From: RI-153 sp963752935
GTDB taxonomy: Bacteria; Chloroflexota; Anaerolineae; Caldilineales; Caldilineaceae
Direction of reading: 5' to 3'
NCBI GenBank assembly: GCA_963752935.1
Contig: CAVWAL010000005.1
Coordinates: 496,001-560,000, forward strand
Length of the DNA stretch: 64,000 nucleotides
Part shown: positions 1 to 8,283 of the stretch, in pieces
Layout: the number at the start of each line of letters is the position of its first letter
Position numbering within the stretch: position 1 is the stretch's first letter
Translations under genes and position numbers: made by a program
Notes under the pieces: generated by a model
The model's database searches: none
What the model was told of the DNA's origin: nothing
What the model saw: the letters and a program-made list of their open reading frames with translations, nothing else

Positions 1-3000
1 CCCGAAGGGGCCGACGCCTATGTCGGCATGAACCTGCCGCCCGAGGTGCAAACCTCATTTGATCAGAACAACGCCGCCGAAATGCAGGCCAGCCTGGGCG
101 AGGCGCAGACGCAGATCACCCAGGCCACAGACGCTCGCGATGAGCAGCACCAGAGCGCAGTGGACGATGCCCAATCGCAAAATCAGACGCTGCTCGAACA
201 GGCCGACGAAGATCAGCGCAACCGCGTGGGCGAGGCGCGCACACAGATCCAGAACGAGCGCCAGCGCACCATCGACGATCAGGCTGCGGCGGTGCGTGGT
301 GTGGAAGATCAGGCCGGGGAGCGCCGCCGCCAGGATCGATCTGACATCGACACACGCGTCGAACGCGACGAAGGCGCAGTGCAGAACCGCTACGACCGCG
401 CCGACCGTGAAGCGCAAAGCGAGATCGAATCGGGTGAGAGCCGCGCCGAGGATCGACAGCGTCAGGCCGAACGCGACGCCGAAAACCAAAGCTGGTGGGA
501 TCGAGCGGTCAATTTTATCCGCGACGCCTTCAACGCATTGGTCAGTGCCATCGGCGCCATCTTTGACGCTGTGCGCGCCGCAGTCAACGTAATCCTGGAC
601 GCAGCGCGAGACTTCGCCATCGGGCTGATCAACGCCGTCAGCAGCTTCATTCAATCGGCCATCGCCGCCTTTGGCGACTTCCTCACCGGCCTGGTGCAAG
701 GACTGCTAGGCGATCTCTTCCCTGAGTTGGCGGCGCGGTTGACCCAGGCCATCAACGACGCCGTCAGCGCGGCGCAGCAAGCAGTGGAAGGAGTAGCCGA
801 GGGGCTGCGCCAGGGCGTTAACGCCCTGGTGGAAGGACTGCGCGCCGCCATCAATGCGGTGCTCGATGCCTTCCAGGCTGCCATCAACGGTGCGCTGGCG
901 ATCCTCGAAGCGGCCATCACCGGCGACTGGGGAGCGCTGGCGCGCCGCGTATTAGAAGCCGTCCTTTCGCTGCTGGGGATCGATCCGCAGGCATTTTACG
1001 CCTTCATCGGTCAGGTGACCGAGACCTTCTCGCTGATCATCGACAACCCCGGCGGCTTTCTCGGCAATGTCCTCGGCGCGGTGACCGGAGGCATCCAGGC
1101 TTTTGCCGATCATTTCTTGCAGCATTTGCAGGCAGGCATCATCGGCTGGCTCACCGGCGCGCTGGGTGGCGCCGGGATCACGCTGCCCGAACGCTTCGAC
1201 TTGATGGGCGTGCTCAGCCTGGTGCAGCAGATCCTGGGGCTGACGTGGGAAAACGTGCGCGAGCGCGCCGTGCGTCTGGTGGGTGAACGCGCCGTGCAGG
1301 TGCTGGAGTTTATCGGCAGCTACATACAAACCCTGATCACCGGCGGCTGGTCGGCGCTGTGGGAGCGCATCCAGAGCGATCTGGCGACGCTGCGTGACAT
1401 GGTCTTCGAGCAGATTCGCAACTTTTTGGTGGAACGGGTGGTGCTGGCCGCCATCCAGTGGCTGGCTTCTTTCAACCCTATCGGCGGCATCGTCAAGATC
1501 GTGATGACCGTCTACAACTTCTTCATGTTCCTGCGTGATCAGTTACAGCGTCTTTTCGCCCTGGCTCAGACCGTCATCGGCGCGCTGAGCGATATTGTAC
1601 GTGGCAATTTAGCGCCGGCCATGCAGGCGGTGGAAGGCGTCCTCGCCGGGTTGCTGCCGGTGGTCATCGATCTGTTGGCGCGCATTCTGGGTCTGGGGAA
1701 TGTGGGCGGCCGTGTGCGCGAGATCATGCAAAACATCCAGCAGACGCTGTGGGGGGCGATCGATCGTCTGCTGGATCGGGCGCTGGCGAGCTTCCGTGGC
1801 GGCGGAGGAGCCGGCGCAGGGGCGCAAGGGACCGACGCCGGCGCGGGCCAGCCTGCCGCAGCCGGCGCGGCGGCTGCCATCACCGAAATCGGCGAACGCG
1901 TAGATGTACCGGCTCACGCAGGCGGTCATTCGCTCTACATCGTGCGCAGCGGACGCAACGCTGTGCCCATGGTGGCGAGCACGCCCATGGGCGTTCCTGA
2001 CCGGATTGCCGGCTGGCGACAGGATGTTGCCGATCGACAGCGCGGTGACGCGGTCATTCCGGCTGCCAGCCGCGCCAACCCCGTGCTCGACCGCGCCGAG
2101 CGCCAGTACAACGAGTTGGACGGCATCGCAGATCGTCGGCTGACCGAGCTGATCGACAGCGAAAACACGCGCGTCGCCGGCGAAGTTGCGGCTCGTTCGA
2201 CACCGCCGGGGCCGGCCGCCGGGGCCACACCCGCCGCCCGCTCGTCGGACATTGTCGGCAAAGAGCAGGCGCTGGCGACCACACTGGCCCAGCTTTTCGA
2301 TCTCTTTGGCGACACCTCTGCTACTGGGCTTGAGCGCCAATTCGAGGGGAACATCGCCATGTCGCACCGGCTGATCCAGCCGGGGTTGCGCGAGGCGGTA
2401 CAGGCGCTGCAAGGGACTAACCCCACGGGCATTACCACGTGGGCAAACGTGCAGGAGGCATTTCGCACCCAGAATTTGCCCGGCACCGCGGGGCATTTTC
2501 ACACGCTGATCCAGGAGCCCTTCAACCAGGCCAGTGTGACAGCGTTGCGGCCATTTACCGAGTATGTCCACGACACAATTCTGGTGGAACAACTCAACGC
2601 GGCGCGCGCAGCCGACGCCGAGTTGGGTGCAATCGATCTGGGCAACATCGGCAGGTGGATCGAAAGCCAAAAGAGCTTTATGAATCGCCAGCAAAACGGC
2701 TTCAACCGTTCGCCCGGTGCGCTGCGCACTCTGATCTACGAAAATAGCGCCGAAGCACGCGTCAAACAGATCGTACGCGAAGAATTGGCGAGTCGCGCCG
2801 GTGATGCCACCACGAGCCCGTTTCAGGTGGCGCTCACCGCTCCGCATGTGGTGCAGTTAGTGCGTGCCGAAAATCCCACCGATCCCAGTTGGATGGCCGT
2901 CTTTGCTGCCGGTGGACGGCGCGTGGAGGCGCAGGTGGCGCATGGCCGGCTCAATGTGAACGATCCGATCCGCCTCGAAGATGCGCTGGGACCGGCAGGT

Positions 3001-3645
3001 ATCCAGCAAGCAACAACTTTGCTGACAGAGGCATTCTTCAGTTCACTTCAGCGCAGCACGCCGTTGATGACGATTTTCAACCCCAGCGACGCCGAGTTAC
3101 GCTCACTGTCTCGCTGGGCTGCCGACCGCATTGTGCAAAATGTGCGCAGCCGCGAAATTTTCTATGTGCGCCCAACCGACATCCCGCGCAATATTCCGCA
3201 GAACGTACCTTATGTCAAAGTGAATCCGGCGCCCCAGGATGCGCGCAGCATCGCCTCCACCCGCTATAGCAACATCGTTGCTGCCGCTGTGGAAAATCTC
3301 GATCTGCCAGATCGAGAGATCCATCATTTCTTCCCACTCTATGCCGGCGGCGGTAACGAGGAACTCAACCTGGCAATTGTCTACGGCGGAGCGAACGACG
3401 GCACAACGCCACATGGCCGCCTACATGCGTTCTTCGACACGGGCGTGAACATCACCCGCTACCTGGGCGATCCGGCAACGTTAGGCGCAGTAACCCTCTC
3501 TGTCGCCAGCCTTGAACGCACCTTGGGGGACCGCCCCGAGCAGTTGAATGTGCTCATCGGTACACTGCTGGCGACGGGTGAGATCCGCTGGCGCGATACT
3601 GGCGTGCGCCTTGTGCCGTCAAGCAGCGCAGGAGGTTCGCCATGA
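1..3645 (+). CDS. eCIS cargo/effector-like protein with C-terminal HNH-like nuclease motif (5'-partial)
   Basis: The frame is open from base 1, so the first ATG at 28 is internal and the true N-terminus lies outside the window. Numbering from that ATG: about 15-160 is a charged, Gln/Arg/Glu-rich coiled coil; about 160-600 is a long amphipathic, hydrophobic helical region with repeated Trp/Leu/Ile helices; 600-625 is a Gly/Ala linker; about 625-1090 is mixed; the C-terminus carries His1099-His1100, the phrase HHFFPLYAGG, an Asn-Leu pair, then His1129 and His1133. The helical middle resembles the conserved core of proteins that carry an N-terminal DUF4157 domain and are encoded in eCIS loci as putative toxins. 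The HH-x-FPL-x-GG...NL...H...LH pattern resembles HNH/endonuclease VII toxin domains. It is followed by the propeller gene with a 4-base ATGA overlap. DUF4157 itself cannot be seen. A tape-measure role is the main alternative. Confidence 0.7.
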   Translation, partial: PEGADAYVGMNLPPEVQTSFDQNNAAEMQASLGEAQTQITQATDARDEQHQSAVDDAQSQNQTLLEQADEDQRNRVGEARTQIQNERQRTIDDQAAAVRGVEDQAGERRRQDRSDIDTRVERDEGAVQNRYDRADREAQSEIESGESRAEDRQRQAERDAENQSWWDRAVNFIRDAFNALVSAIGAIFDAVRAAVNVILDAARDFAIGLINAVSSFIQSAIAAFGDFLTGLVQGLLGDLFPELAARLTQAINDAVSAAQQAVEGVAEGLRQGVNALVEGLRAAINAVLDAFQAAINGALAILEAAITGDWGALARRVLEAVLSLLGIDPQAFYAFIGQVTETFSLIIDNPGGFLGNVLGAVTGGIQAFADHFLQHLQAGIIGWLTGALGGAGITLPERFDLMGVLSLVQQILGLTWENVRERAVRLVGERAVQVLEFIGSYIQTLITGGWSALWERIQSDLATLRDMVFEQIRNFLVERVVLAAIQWLASFNPIGGIVKIVMTVYNFFMFLRDQLQRLFALAQTVIGALSDIVRGNLAPAMQAVEGVLAGLLPVVIDLLARILGLGNVGGRVREIMQNIQQTLWGAIDRLLDRALASFRGGGGAGAGAQGTDAGAGQPAAAGAAAAITEIGERVDVPAHAGGHSLYIVRSGRNAVPMVASTPMGVPDRIAGWRQDVADRQRGDAVIPAASRANPVLDRAERQYNELDGIADRRLTELIDSENTRVAGEVAARSTPPGPAAGATPAARSSDIVGKEQALATTLAQLFDLFGDTSATGLERQFEGNIAMSHRLIQPGLREAVQALQGTNPTGITTWANVQEAFRTQNLPGTAGHFHTLIQEPFNQASVTALRPFTEYVHDTILVEQLNAARAADAELGAIDLGNIGRWIESQKSFMNRQQNGFNRSPGALRTLIYENSAEARVKQIVREELASRAGDATTSPFQVALTAPHVVQLVRAENPTDPSWMAVFAAGGRRVEAQVAHGRLNVNDPIRLEDALGPAGIQQATTLLTEAFFSSLQRSTPLMTIFNPSDAELRSLSRWAADRIVQNVRSREIFYVRPTDIPRNIPQNVPYVKVNPAPQDARSIASTRYSNIVAAAVENLDLPDREIHHFFPLYAGGGNEELNLAIVYGGANDGTTPHGRLHAFFDTGVNITRYLGDPATLGAVTLSVASLERTLGDRPEQLNVLIGTLLATGEIRWRDTGVRLVPSSSAGGSP

Positions 3646-4688
3646 GTTGGCGTTCACTATCCTATCGCGCTCACCCGGCAGCCTCTGCCTCGCAGGCGAT
3701 CTACGCAGAGACTCTGTGGATTTTTCGCACGTCGCACAGCCTGGCAGGCTGGGCCGAGGAAGCAGCCGAGCCGGCATGGCAGACAGAGATCCCCGACGAT
3801 CTCTCGTTAGGTCCACGCGATGTAGTCTGTTCGACGTCGGATGCTGTGCCGGAAATCGTCGTGGCGTGCGCCGATCCAGATGGACGCGGTTGCACGGTTC
3901 TGGCTTTGGCTGCCCGCACCGGTCTACCCTGCTGGCAGCGCTCCTTACGACTGAAGCCGTCGAGCGGTGGTTTGCAGGCGCACGGCGATCTGCTCTACTT
4001 GCACGGGTACGACGAGTCGCAGCGGCGCTATGTATGGATGCGCATGGATGCCGGTGACGGCAGCACCGTGTTCGAACAGCCGTCGACGCAACTGCGATCG
4101 GCCGCCATCACAGGCGGGGGGCTCTGGCTGGCCGGCTGGGATGGCGTCTACGCCCTTGGGCACGACGGCAGAATTTTGGTCGAAATGCCGATGGAATGGC
4201 CCACGCTGTCCAGCCGCGCGGACAATGTCTACGTCCACGCAGTGGATGATACGAAGACGCCTATCGTGACCTGGTGGGGCAAGAGAGCGGATGCTCCACA
4301 AGCGCAGATTGCCCTCACAGGATTGCCGGTCAACGATCTGCCCGACGTCATGCTTTGTCCAACACAGACCGCCGGGCAAGTGGTCATCGCACCTTTCATC
4401 GTCGGTGCGGGTGTGTGGATGGTGGATCTGACGGCACAGCGGGCGATCTGGCAGCAGATGGACGACGGCGTCACCCAGATCTGGCGAATCCTTGTCGCAG
4501 ACAAGAGTGTGGTCGTTGTCGTCCGCTCAGACCGCGCCGATCGCCTCTATGCCTTCGATCCCGATAGCGGCGCTGCCCAAGGGGAGATCGCCACTCAAGT
4601 CACCGTCATACAGAACATCTACGCTCAGGAGGATCGCCTCCTGGTCAGCGGACTCGACGAATTCGAGATTTTCAGGAGAGGAGAGTAG
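3642..4688 (+). CDS. PQQ/beta-propeller-like protein translationally coupled to the eCIS cargo gene
   Basis: 348 residues. The sequence shows repeated short blade-like strands with Trp and Gly-Asp turns (GGGLWLAGWDGVYALG; LYAFDPDSG), typical of PQQ-like or WD-like beta-propellers. There is no signal peptide and no membrane segment, so it is probably cytoplasmic or particle-associated. Its ATG overlaps the stop of the preceding cargo gene (ATGA at 3642-3645), implying coupled translation. I infer it serves the cargo, as chaperone, immunity partner or adaptor, but nothing in the sequence decides between these. I do not recognise a specific family. Confidence 0.55.
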   Translation: MSWRSLSYRAHPAASASQAIYAETLWIFRTSHSLAGWAEEAAEPAWQTEIPDDLSLGPRDVVCSTSDAVPEIVVACADPDGRGCTVLALAARTGLPCWQRSLRLKPSSGGLQAHGDLLYLHGYDESQRRYVWMRMDAGDGSTVFEQPSTQLRSAAITGGGLWLAGWDGVYALGHDGRILVEMPMEWPTLSSRADNVYVHAVDDTKTPIVTWWGKRADAPQAQIALTGLPVNDLPDVMLCPTQTAGQVVIAPFIVGAGVWMVDLTAQRAIWQQMDDGVTQIWRILVADKSVVVVVRSDRADRLYAFDPDSGAAQGEIATQVTVIQNIYAQEDRLLVSGLDEFEIFRRGE

Positions 4689-4797
4689 GGGCTAGAGATC
4701 GGCCATTTGGGATCGTTCACTGAAATCTGATGCTTTGCCACGATCGTAATCGCTGATCTCCAATTCCTAATCGCCGGTCTCCCATCACAGGATAAAC

Positions 4798-5451
4798 ATG
4801 ATGCCCACCTTCAGCCCGCCCAAACTGCTCAAAGGCGCGATTGTCAGCCTGGATCCGCCCAACCCGACGCCGCGCGTGGTGATCTTTCAATACAATCCGA
4901 ACACGTTGACCCGATCACTGACGGCGCAGTTTCAAGAGAACGAAGGCAAGACCGGCGATCCGCCGCGCTTTAAGGGCGCGCCCGAGGAGACGATCAAGCT
5001 CGATGTGGAGATCGACGCTGCCGACCAGTTGGAGAAGGGCAATGCCACGGTGGGCGATGTGGGCATCCTGCCGCAACTGGCCGCGCTGGAGATCCTGCTT
5101 TATCCACGCAGCGAGACGATCAAGAGCAACAACAATCTGCTCAAGAGTGGCACGCTTGAGGTCGTGCCGCCCAGCGCGCCGTTGACGCTCTTTATCTGGG
5201 GGCAGCGGCGCATTCTGCCCGTGCAAATCAACGAGTTCAGTGTCACCGAAGATGCGCACAACCCCAACCTCAGCCCGATCCGCGCCAAGGTTTCACTGGG
5301 GTTACGTGTGCTCACCTACTCGGATGTGGGCGCAAGCAACCCGGCGTGGGGACTCTTCCTCTCGCACCAGATCATCAAGGAAACGCTGGCTACATCCGGC
5401 ACAACGGGCAGTTTGAACGCAGTGGTGGGCAGCGACATTAAATTGATATAG
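4798..5451 (+). CDS. CIS tube-initiator/baseplate protein, Afp7-type N-terminal domain
   Basis: 217 residues beginning MMPTFSPPKLLKGAIVSLDP. The early FQYNPNTLTRSL motif and the later VQINEFSVTEDAHNPNLSP segment match the N-terminal domain of contractile injection system tube proteins (Afp7/Pvc7 class). These sit at the junction of inner tube and baseplate hub. In Afp7-class proteins this domain is commonly fused to a LysM domain; here the protein stops before it and the LysM part is the next gene. ATG at 4798 or 4801 is possible. A 109-base gap separates it from the propeller gene, the first real gap in the operon. Confidence 0.8.
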   Translation: MMPTFSPPKLLKGAIVSLDPPNPTPRVVIFQYNPNTLTRSLTAQFQENEGKTGDPPRFKGAPEETIKLDVEIDAADQLEKGNATVGDVGILPQLAALEILLYPRSETIKSNNNLLKSGTLEVVPPSAPLTLFIWGQRRILPVQINEFSVTEDAHNPNLSPIRAKVSLGLRVLTYSDVGASNPAWGLFLSHQIIKETLATSGTTGSLNAVVGSDIKLI

Positions 5452-5476
5452 GGTCGAATTGATATAGGAGAGAATT

Positions 5477-5767
5477 ATGTTCGATTACACCAGCCGCTAT
5501 TACAACATCCCCACGTCAACGGTGCAGACATCCACCGGGCGCGAGATTGTCTATGTCGGGCGGCGTTTTCTGCCCCGCGGGGAGGCCATGCCGCTCCTTG
5601 CCGAGGTGACGGTGAACCAGAACGAGCGACTCGATCTGGTGGCGCACCGCACGTTGGGTGATCCGCTCCAGTTCTGGCGCATCGCCGACGCCAACAATGC
5701 CATGAATCCCTTTGACCTGGTCGACCCAGATGGACAGCGGCTGCGCGTCCCGGTACCGATGCCGTAA
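5477..5767 (+). CDS. Stand-alone LysM-like baseplate protein (Afp7 C-terminal half / gpX-like)
   Basis: 96 residues. The core NERLDLVAHRTLGDPLQFWR, followed by IADANNAMNPFDL and a final basic-Pro strand, is a LysM-like fold as found in the C-terminal half of Afp7-type proteins and in tail protein X. It probably links tube and central hub. The start has a good ribosome site (AGGAGAG just before ATG at 5477). The site lies in a short direct repeat (AATTGATATAGG at 5442-5453 and 5458-5469), the first copy of which contains the stop codon of the upstream gene. Confidence 0.8.
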   Translation: MFDYTSRYYNIPTSTVQTSTGREIVYVGRRFLPRGEAMPLLAEVTVNQNERLDLVAHRTLGDPLQFWRIADANNAMNPFDLVDPDGQRLRVPVPMP

Positions 5768-5949
5768 CAGCGGAAGGGGTGAAGGGGTGAAGGGGAAGTA
5801 GTTTTGGGTTCGGGATGACGAGGATGACGGGATGACGGGGTTCTTCCATCATCCTCATCATCCTCATCATCATCATCATCATCCCCTTCACCCGCTCACC
5901 CCTTCTCCCCTTCTTCTCCCGTTCATTGACTCTTACAAGGATCGCTCTC
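5768..5949 (+). repeat. Low-complexity inverted repeat (GAAGGGGT / CAT-CCT units)
   Basis: The left arm (about 5771-5845) is built of GGGGTGAA and GGATGAC units. The right arm (about 5850-5920) is built of CATCATCCT and CACCCCTTCTCCCC units, roughly the reverse complement of the left arm, so the transcript can fold into a long imperfect hairpin. No gene is supported here. It lies between the LysM gene and the hub gene inside the eCIS operon, so it could affect differential expression or mRNA stability. A weaker relative lies at 15730-15770. Confidence 0.6.
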
Positions 5950-7086
5950 ATGTCTCTACTCGGTCTCAACCTGAATTTACTCATCGGCCCGACGGTGCCG
6001 CTGCCGGTGCCGCCGCCGCTCATGCAGAATCTGGAAAGCATCGAAGTGACCCACAGCGATGAGGGACGCTCGGGCTTTCAGATCGTCTTCAAGGGGACGC
6101 GCAGCCGCGGCTCGTTTATGGACTATCCGCTCTTCCTCAACCCACAGTTCCGCGTGGGGAATCGGGCGATTATCTCCGTCACCTTTGGTCCGCTGCCCAC
6201 GGTGCTCATGGACGGCATCATCACCAACCAGCAGATGACCCCCGCCCAGGGATCGGAGCCGGCCGTCCTCACCCTCACCGGCGAAGATATCAGCTTCAAG
6301 ATGGATCAAGAGGAGAAGTCCGCCGAGCACCCGGCACAGAGCGACAACATCATCGCCATCAAGATCATCGCCAACTATCTGGTCTACGGCATGATCCCGC
6401 TGGTGATCCCACCGCTGGCGCTCGACGTGCCCCTGCCCGTGGATCGCGTCCCCGTGCAGCAGGCCACCGATCTCGCCTTTCTCACCGAGTTGGCGACGCG
6501 CCATGCCTACGTCTTCTACGTGACGCCCGGCCCGGTGATAGGCACCAACACCGCCTATTGGGGTCCGCCGATCCGGGTGGGCGTACCGCAGAAAGCGTTG
6601 AATGTGGACCTGGGGCCCGAGACCAACGTCACCACCATCAACTTTCAGAACGATGCATCGCAGGCGACCACCACGCAGGGCACGGTACAGGATCGCACGT
6701 CAAACCAGCAACTGCCTGTGCTCAGTTTTCTTTCCACACGACCGCCGTTGGCGCTTAGCAATCCATTGCTCAACAAGGCCGTTTCGCGCGTGGAACGCTT
6801 CCGCGCTCAGTCGGGGCAAACGGTGGCGCAGGCCATGGCCCAGGCGCAGGCCGTCACCGATGCGTCGACCAATGTGGTCAAGGCGGAGGGTGAGTTGAAC
6901 ACCGCCGCCTATGGTGCGCCCCTGCGTGCGCGTGGGCTGGTGGGGCTGCGCGGCGTCGGCCTCAGCTACGACGGTCTTTACTATGTGCAAAAAGTCACCC
7001 ACACCATCCGGGCGGGGGACTACAAACAGAAGTTCAGCCTGACCCGTGAAGGGTTAGGCTCAACCATTGCGGCGGTGATCCCGTGA
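5950..7086 (+). CDS. eCIS central hub protein, VgrG/gp27-like (Afp8 N-terminal class)
   Basis: 378 residues. The layout is that of the phage late-control-D/gp27 hub: an early strand with the SIEVTHSDEGRSGFQIVFKG segment, a DGIITNQQ turn, then TLTGEDISFKMDQEE and a C-terminal GVGLSYDGLYYVQKVTH strand. It would form the trimeric hub below the tube that holds the spike. Afp8/VgrG proteins usually carry the gp5-like OB fold on the same chain; here that part is the next gene. I chose ATG 5950 over an upstream TTG (5926) because AAGGAT sits about 8 bases before it. The stop overlaps the next GTG by 4 bases. Confidence 0.8.
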   Translation: MSLLGLNLNLLIGPTVPLPVPPPLMQNLESIEVTHSDEGRSGFQIVFKGTRSRGSFMDYPLFLNPQFRVGNRAIISVTFGPLPTVLMDGIITNQQMTPAQGSEPAVLTLTGEDISFKMDQEEKSAEHPAQSDNIIAIKIIANYLVYGMIPLVIPPLALDVPLPVDRVPVQQATDLAFLTELATRHAYVFYVTPGPVIGTNTAYWGPPIRVGVPQKALNVDLGPETNVTTINFQNDASQATTTQGTVQDRTSNQQLPVLSFLSTRPPLALSNPLLNKAVSRVERFRAQSGQTVAQAMAQAQAVTDASTNVVKAEGELNTAAYGAPLRARGLVGLRGVGLSYDGLYYVQKVTHTIRAGDYKQKFSLTREGLGSTIAAVIP

Positions 7087-7577
7087 CCCAACGACAGCTT
7101 TTCTTTGGCAAATATCGCGGTAAGGTGGAAAACAACATCGATCCCTTCCAACAGGGACGCGTGCAGGTAAGCTGCCCCGCCGTCCTGGGGGATGGCAGCC
7201 TGAGTTGGGCCATGCCCTGCGCCCCCTTTGCCGGGAACGGCGTCGGCTTTTTCGCCATCCCGCCCACCGGGGCCAACGTCTGGGTGGAATTTGAGGGCGG
7301 CGATCCCGACTATCCGATCTGGGCCGGCGGTTTTTGGGGGCCGGGTGAAGCGCCGGCCTCACCGGCGCTGGCCGAAATGAAGGTGTTCAAAACCTCCACG
7401 GCCACGATCACACTCAACGATCTACCCGGCGCAGGCGGTATCACGATTGAAACGACCACCGGCATGAAGATCAGCCTCACCGCGCTGGGGCTGGAAATCA
7501 CCAACGGCCAGGGCGCGTCGATCAAACTCAGCGGCCCACAGGTCTCGGTCAACGACGGCGCCTTGGAGGTAATCTGA
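7083..7577 (+). CDS. Spike base protein, gpV/gp5-like OB-fold baseplate protein
   Basis: 164 residues starting with GTG inside the hub stop codon (GTGA at 7083-7086). The N-terminal part FGKYRGKVENNIDPFQQGRV and the ANVWVEFEGGDPDYPIWAG segment are the signature of the gp5/gpV OB fold. The C-terminal part (TITLNDLPGAGGITIETTTG and following) is a short beta-helical needle-like repeat. It should trimerise beneath the hub to form the membrane-piercing spike, capped by the PAAR protein encoded next. Confidence 0.85.
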   Translation: MTQRQLFFGKYRGKVENNIDPFQQGRVQVSCPAVLGDGSLSWAMPCAPFAGNGVGFFAIPPTGANVWVEFEGGDPDYPIWAGGFWGPGEAPASPALAEMKVFKTSTATITLNDLPGAGGITIETTTGMKISLTALGLEITNGQGASIKLSGPQVSVNDGALEVI

Positions 7578-7921
7578 TGGCCGGTTTTCTGGTCAACACC
7601 ACGGCATCGCTCATCTGTCCCCATGCCGGCTCGGTGAGTATCGTTTCCGGCAACACTCGCGTTCGGGCGGGCGGCGCGTTCGTGGCAACCGTGGCCGACA
7701 CCTTCACCGTCTCTGGCTGCCCGTTTCAGATCCCCGTCGGCCCAGGAACCAAGCCGCAACCCTGTGTCACCTTGCGCTGGATCGCCCCTGCCGTGCGTGT
7801 GCGCGTAGGCGGCCAGCCCGTGATCTTGCAGACAAGCAGCGCCATTGCCTTGAGCGTAGAACAGATTCCGCAGGGACCGCCCACCGTGGTGGCGACCCAG
7901 ACCCGAGTGCGAGGCACATGA
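7577..7921 (+). CDS. PAAR-like spike tip protein
   Basis: 114 residues overlapping the gpV-like stop by one base. The protein opens with a short strand and LICPHAGSVSI, and contains SGCPFQIPVGPGTKPQPCVTL, with His and Cys residues placed to bind a metal as in PAAR-like tips of contractile systems. Its position between gpV-like and gp25 genes supports the role. It caps the spike trimer and could carry small effectors. Confidence 0.75.
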   Translation: MAGFLVNTTASLICPHAGSVSIVSGNTRVRAGGAFVATVADTFTVSGCPFQIPVGPGTKPQPCVTLRWIAPAVRVRVGGQPVILQTSSAIALSVEQIPQGPPTVVATQTRVRGT

Positions 7922-8283
7922 TGAACATCGACTTTCCCTATCACATCGACGCCCGTGGACGCAGCGCCGAGACCGGCCGCGATGATCACGTACGCGACCT
8001 GATCGAACAGGTCCTCTTTACGTCGCCGGGCGAGCGGGTCAACCGGCCCGATTTTGGCAGCGGACTGCTACAACTCGTCTTCGCGCCCAACAGCCCGGAG
8101 CTGGCCACCGCCACGCAATTCCTGGTGCAGGGCGCGCTACAACAATGGCTCAGCGACGACATCACCGTGGAATCGGTCGCGGTTGAAAGCGAAGACTCGA
8201 CCCTACGCGTCGCCGTGCAATACATCGTTCTGCGCACCCAGGAACGCCGCGTCGACCTGTTTGAACGGAGTGTGCCGGCATGA
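7918..8283 (+). CDS. Baseplate wedge protein, GPW/gp25 family (Afp9-like)
   Basis: 121 residues. The gp25 hallmark is clear: DLIEQVLFTSPGERVNRPDFGSGL, that is, a loop with an Arg-Pro-x-Phe-Gly core, followed by LVFAPNSPEL and a C-terminal beta region. gp25 proteins initiate sheath polymerisation from the baseplate wedge. The start is ATG at 7918, overlapping the PAAR stop; ATG 7921 is also possible. The gene overlaps the next baseplate gene by 4 bases (ATGATGA). Confidence 0.9.
   Translation: MMNIDFPYHIDARGRSAETGRDDHVRDLIEQVLFTSPGERVNRPDFGSGLLQLVFAPNSPELATATQFLVQGALQQWLSDDITVESVAVESEDSTLRVAVQYIVLRTQERRVDLFERSVPA

Noticed and set aside
1609..2847. 412-codon minus-strand open frame inside the eCIS cargo gene
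   Set aside because: Antisense shadow of a GC-rich coding gene; no recognisable protein and no ribosome site.
5475..6041. Minus-strand frame over the low-complexity repeat
   Set aside because: Driven by Met/Arg-rich translation of the repeat (RMMMMMMRMMRMM) and antisense to two real genes.
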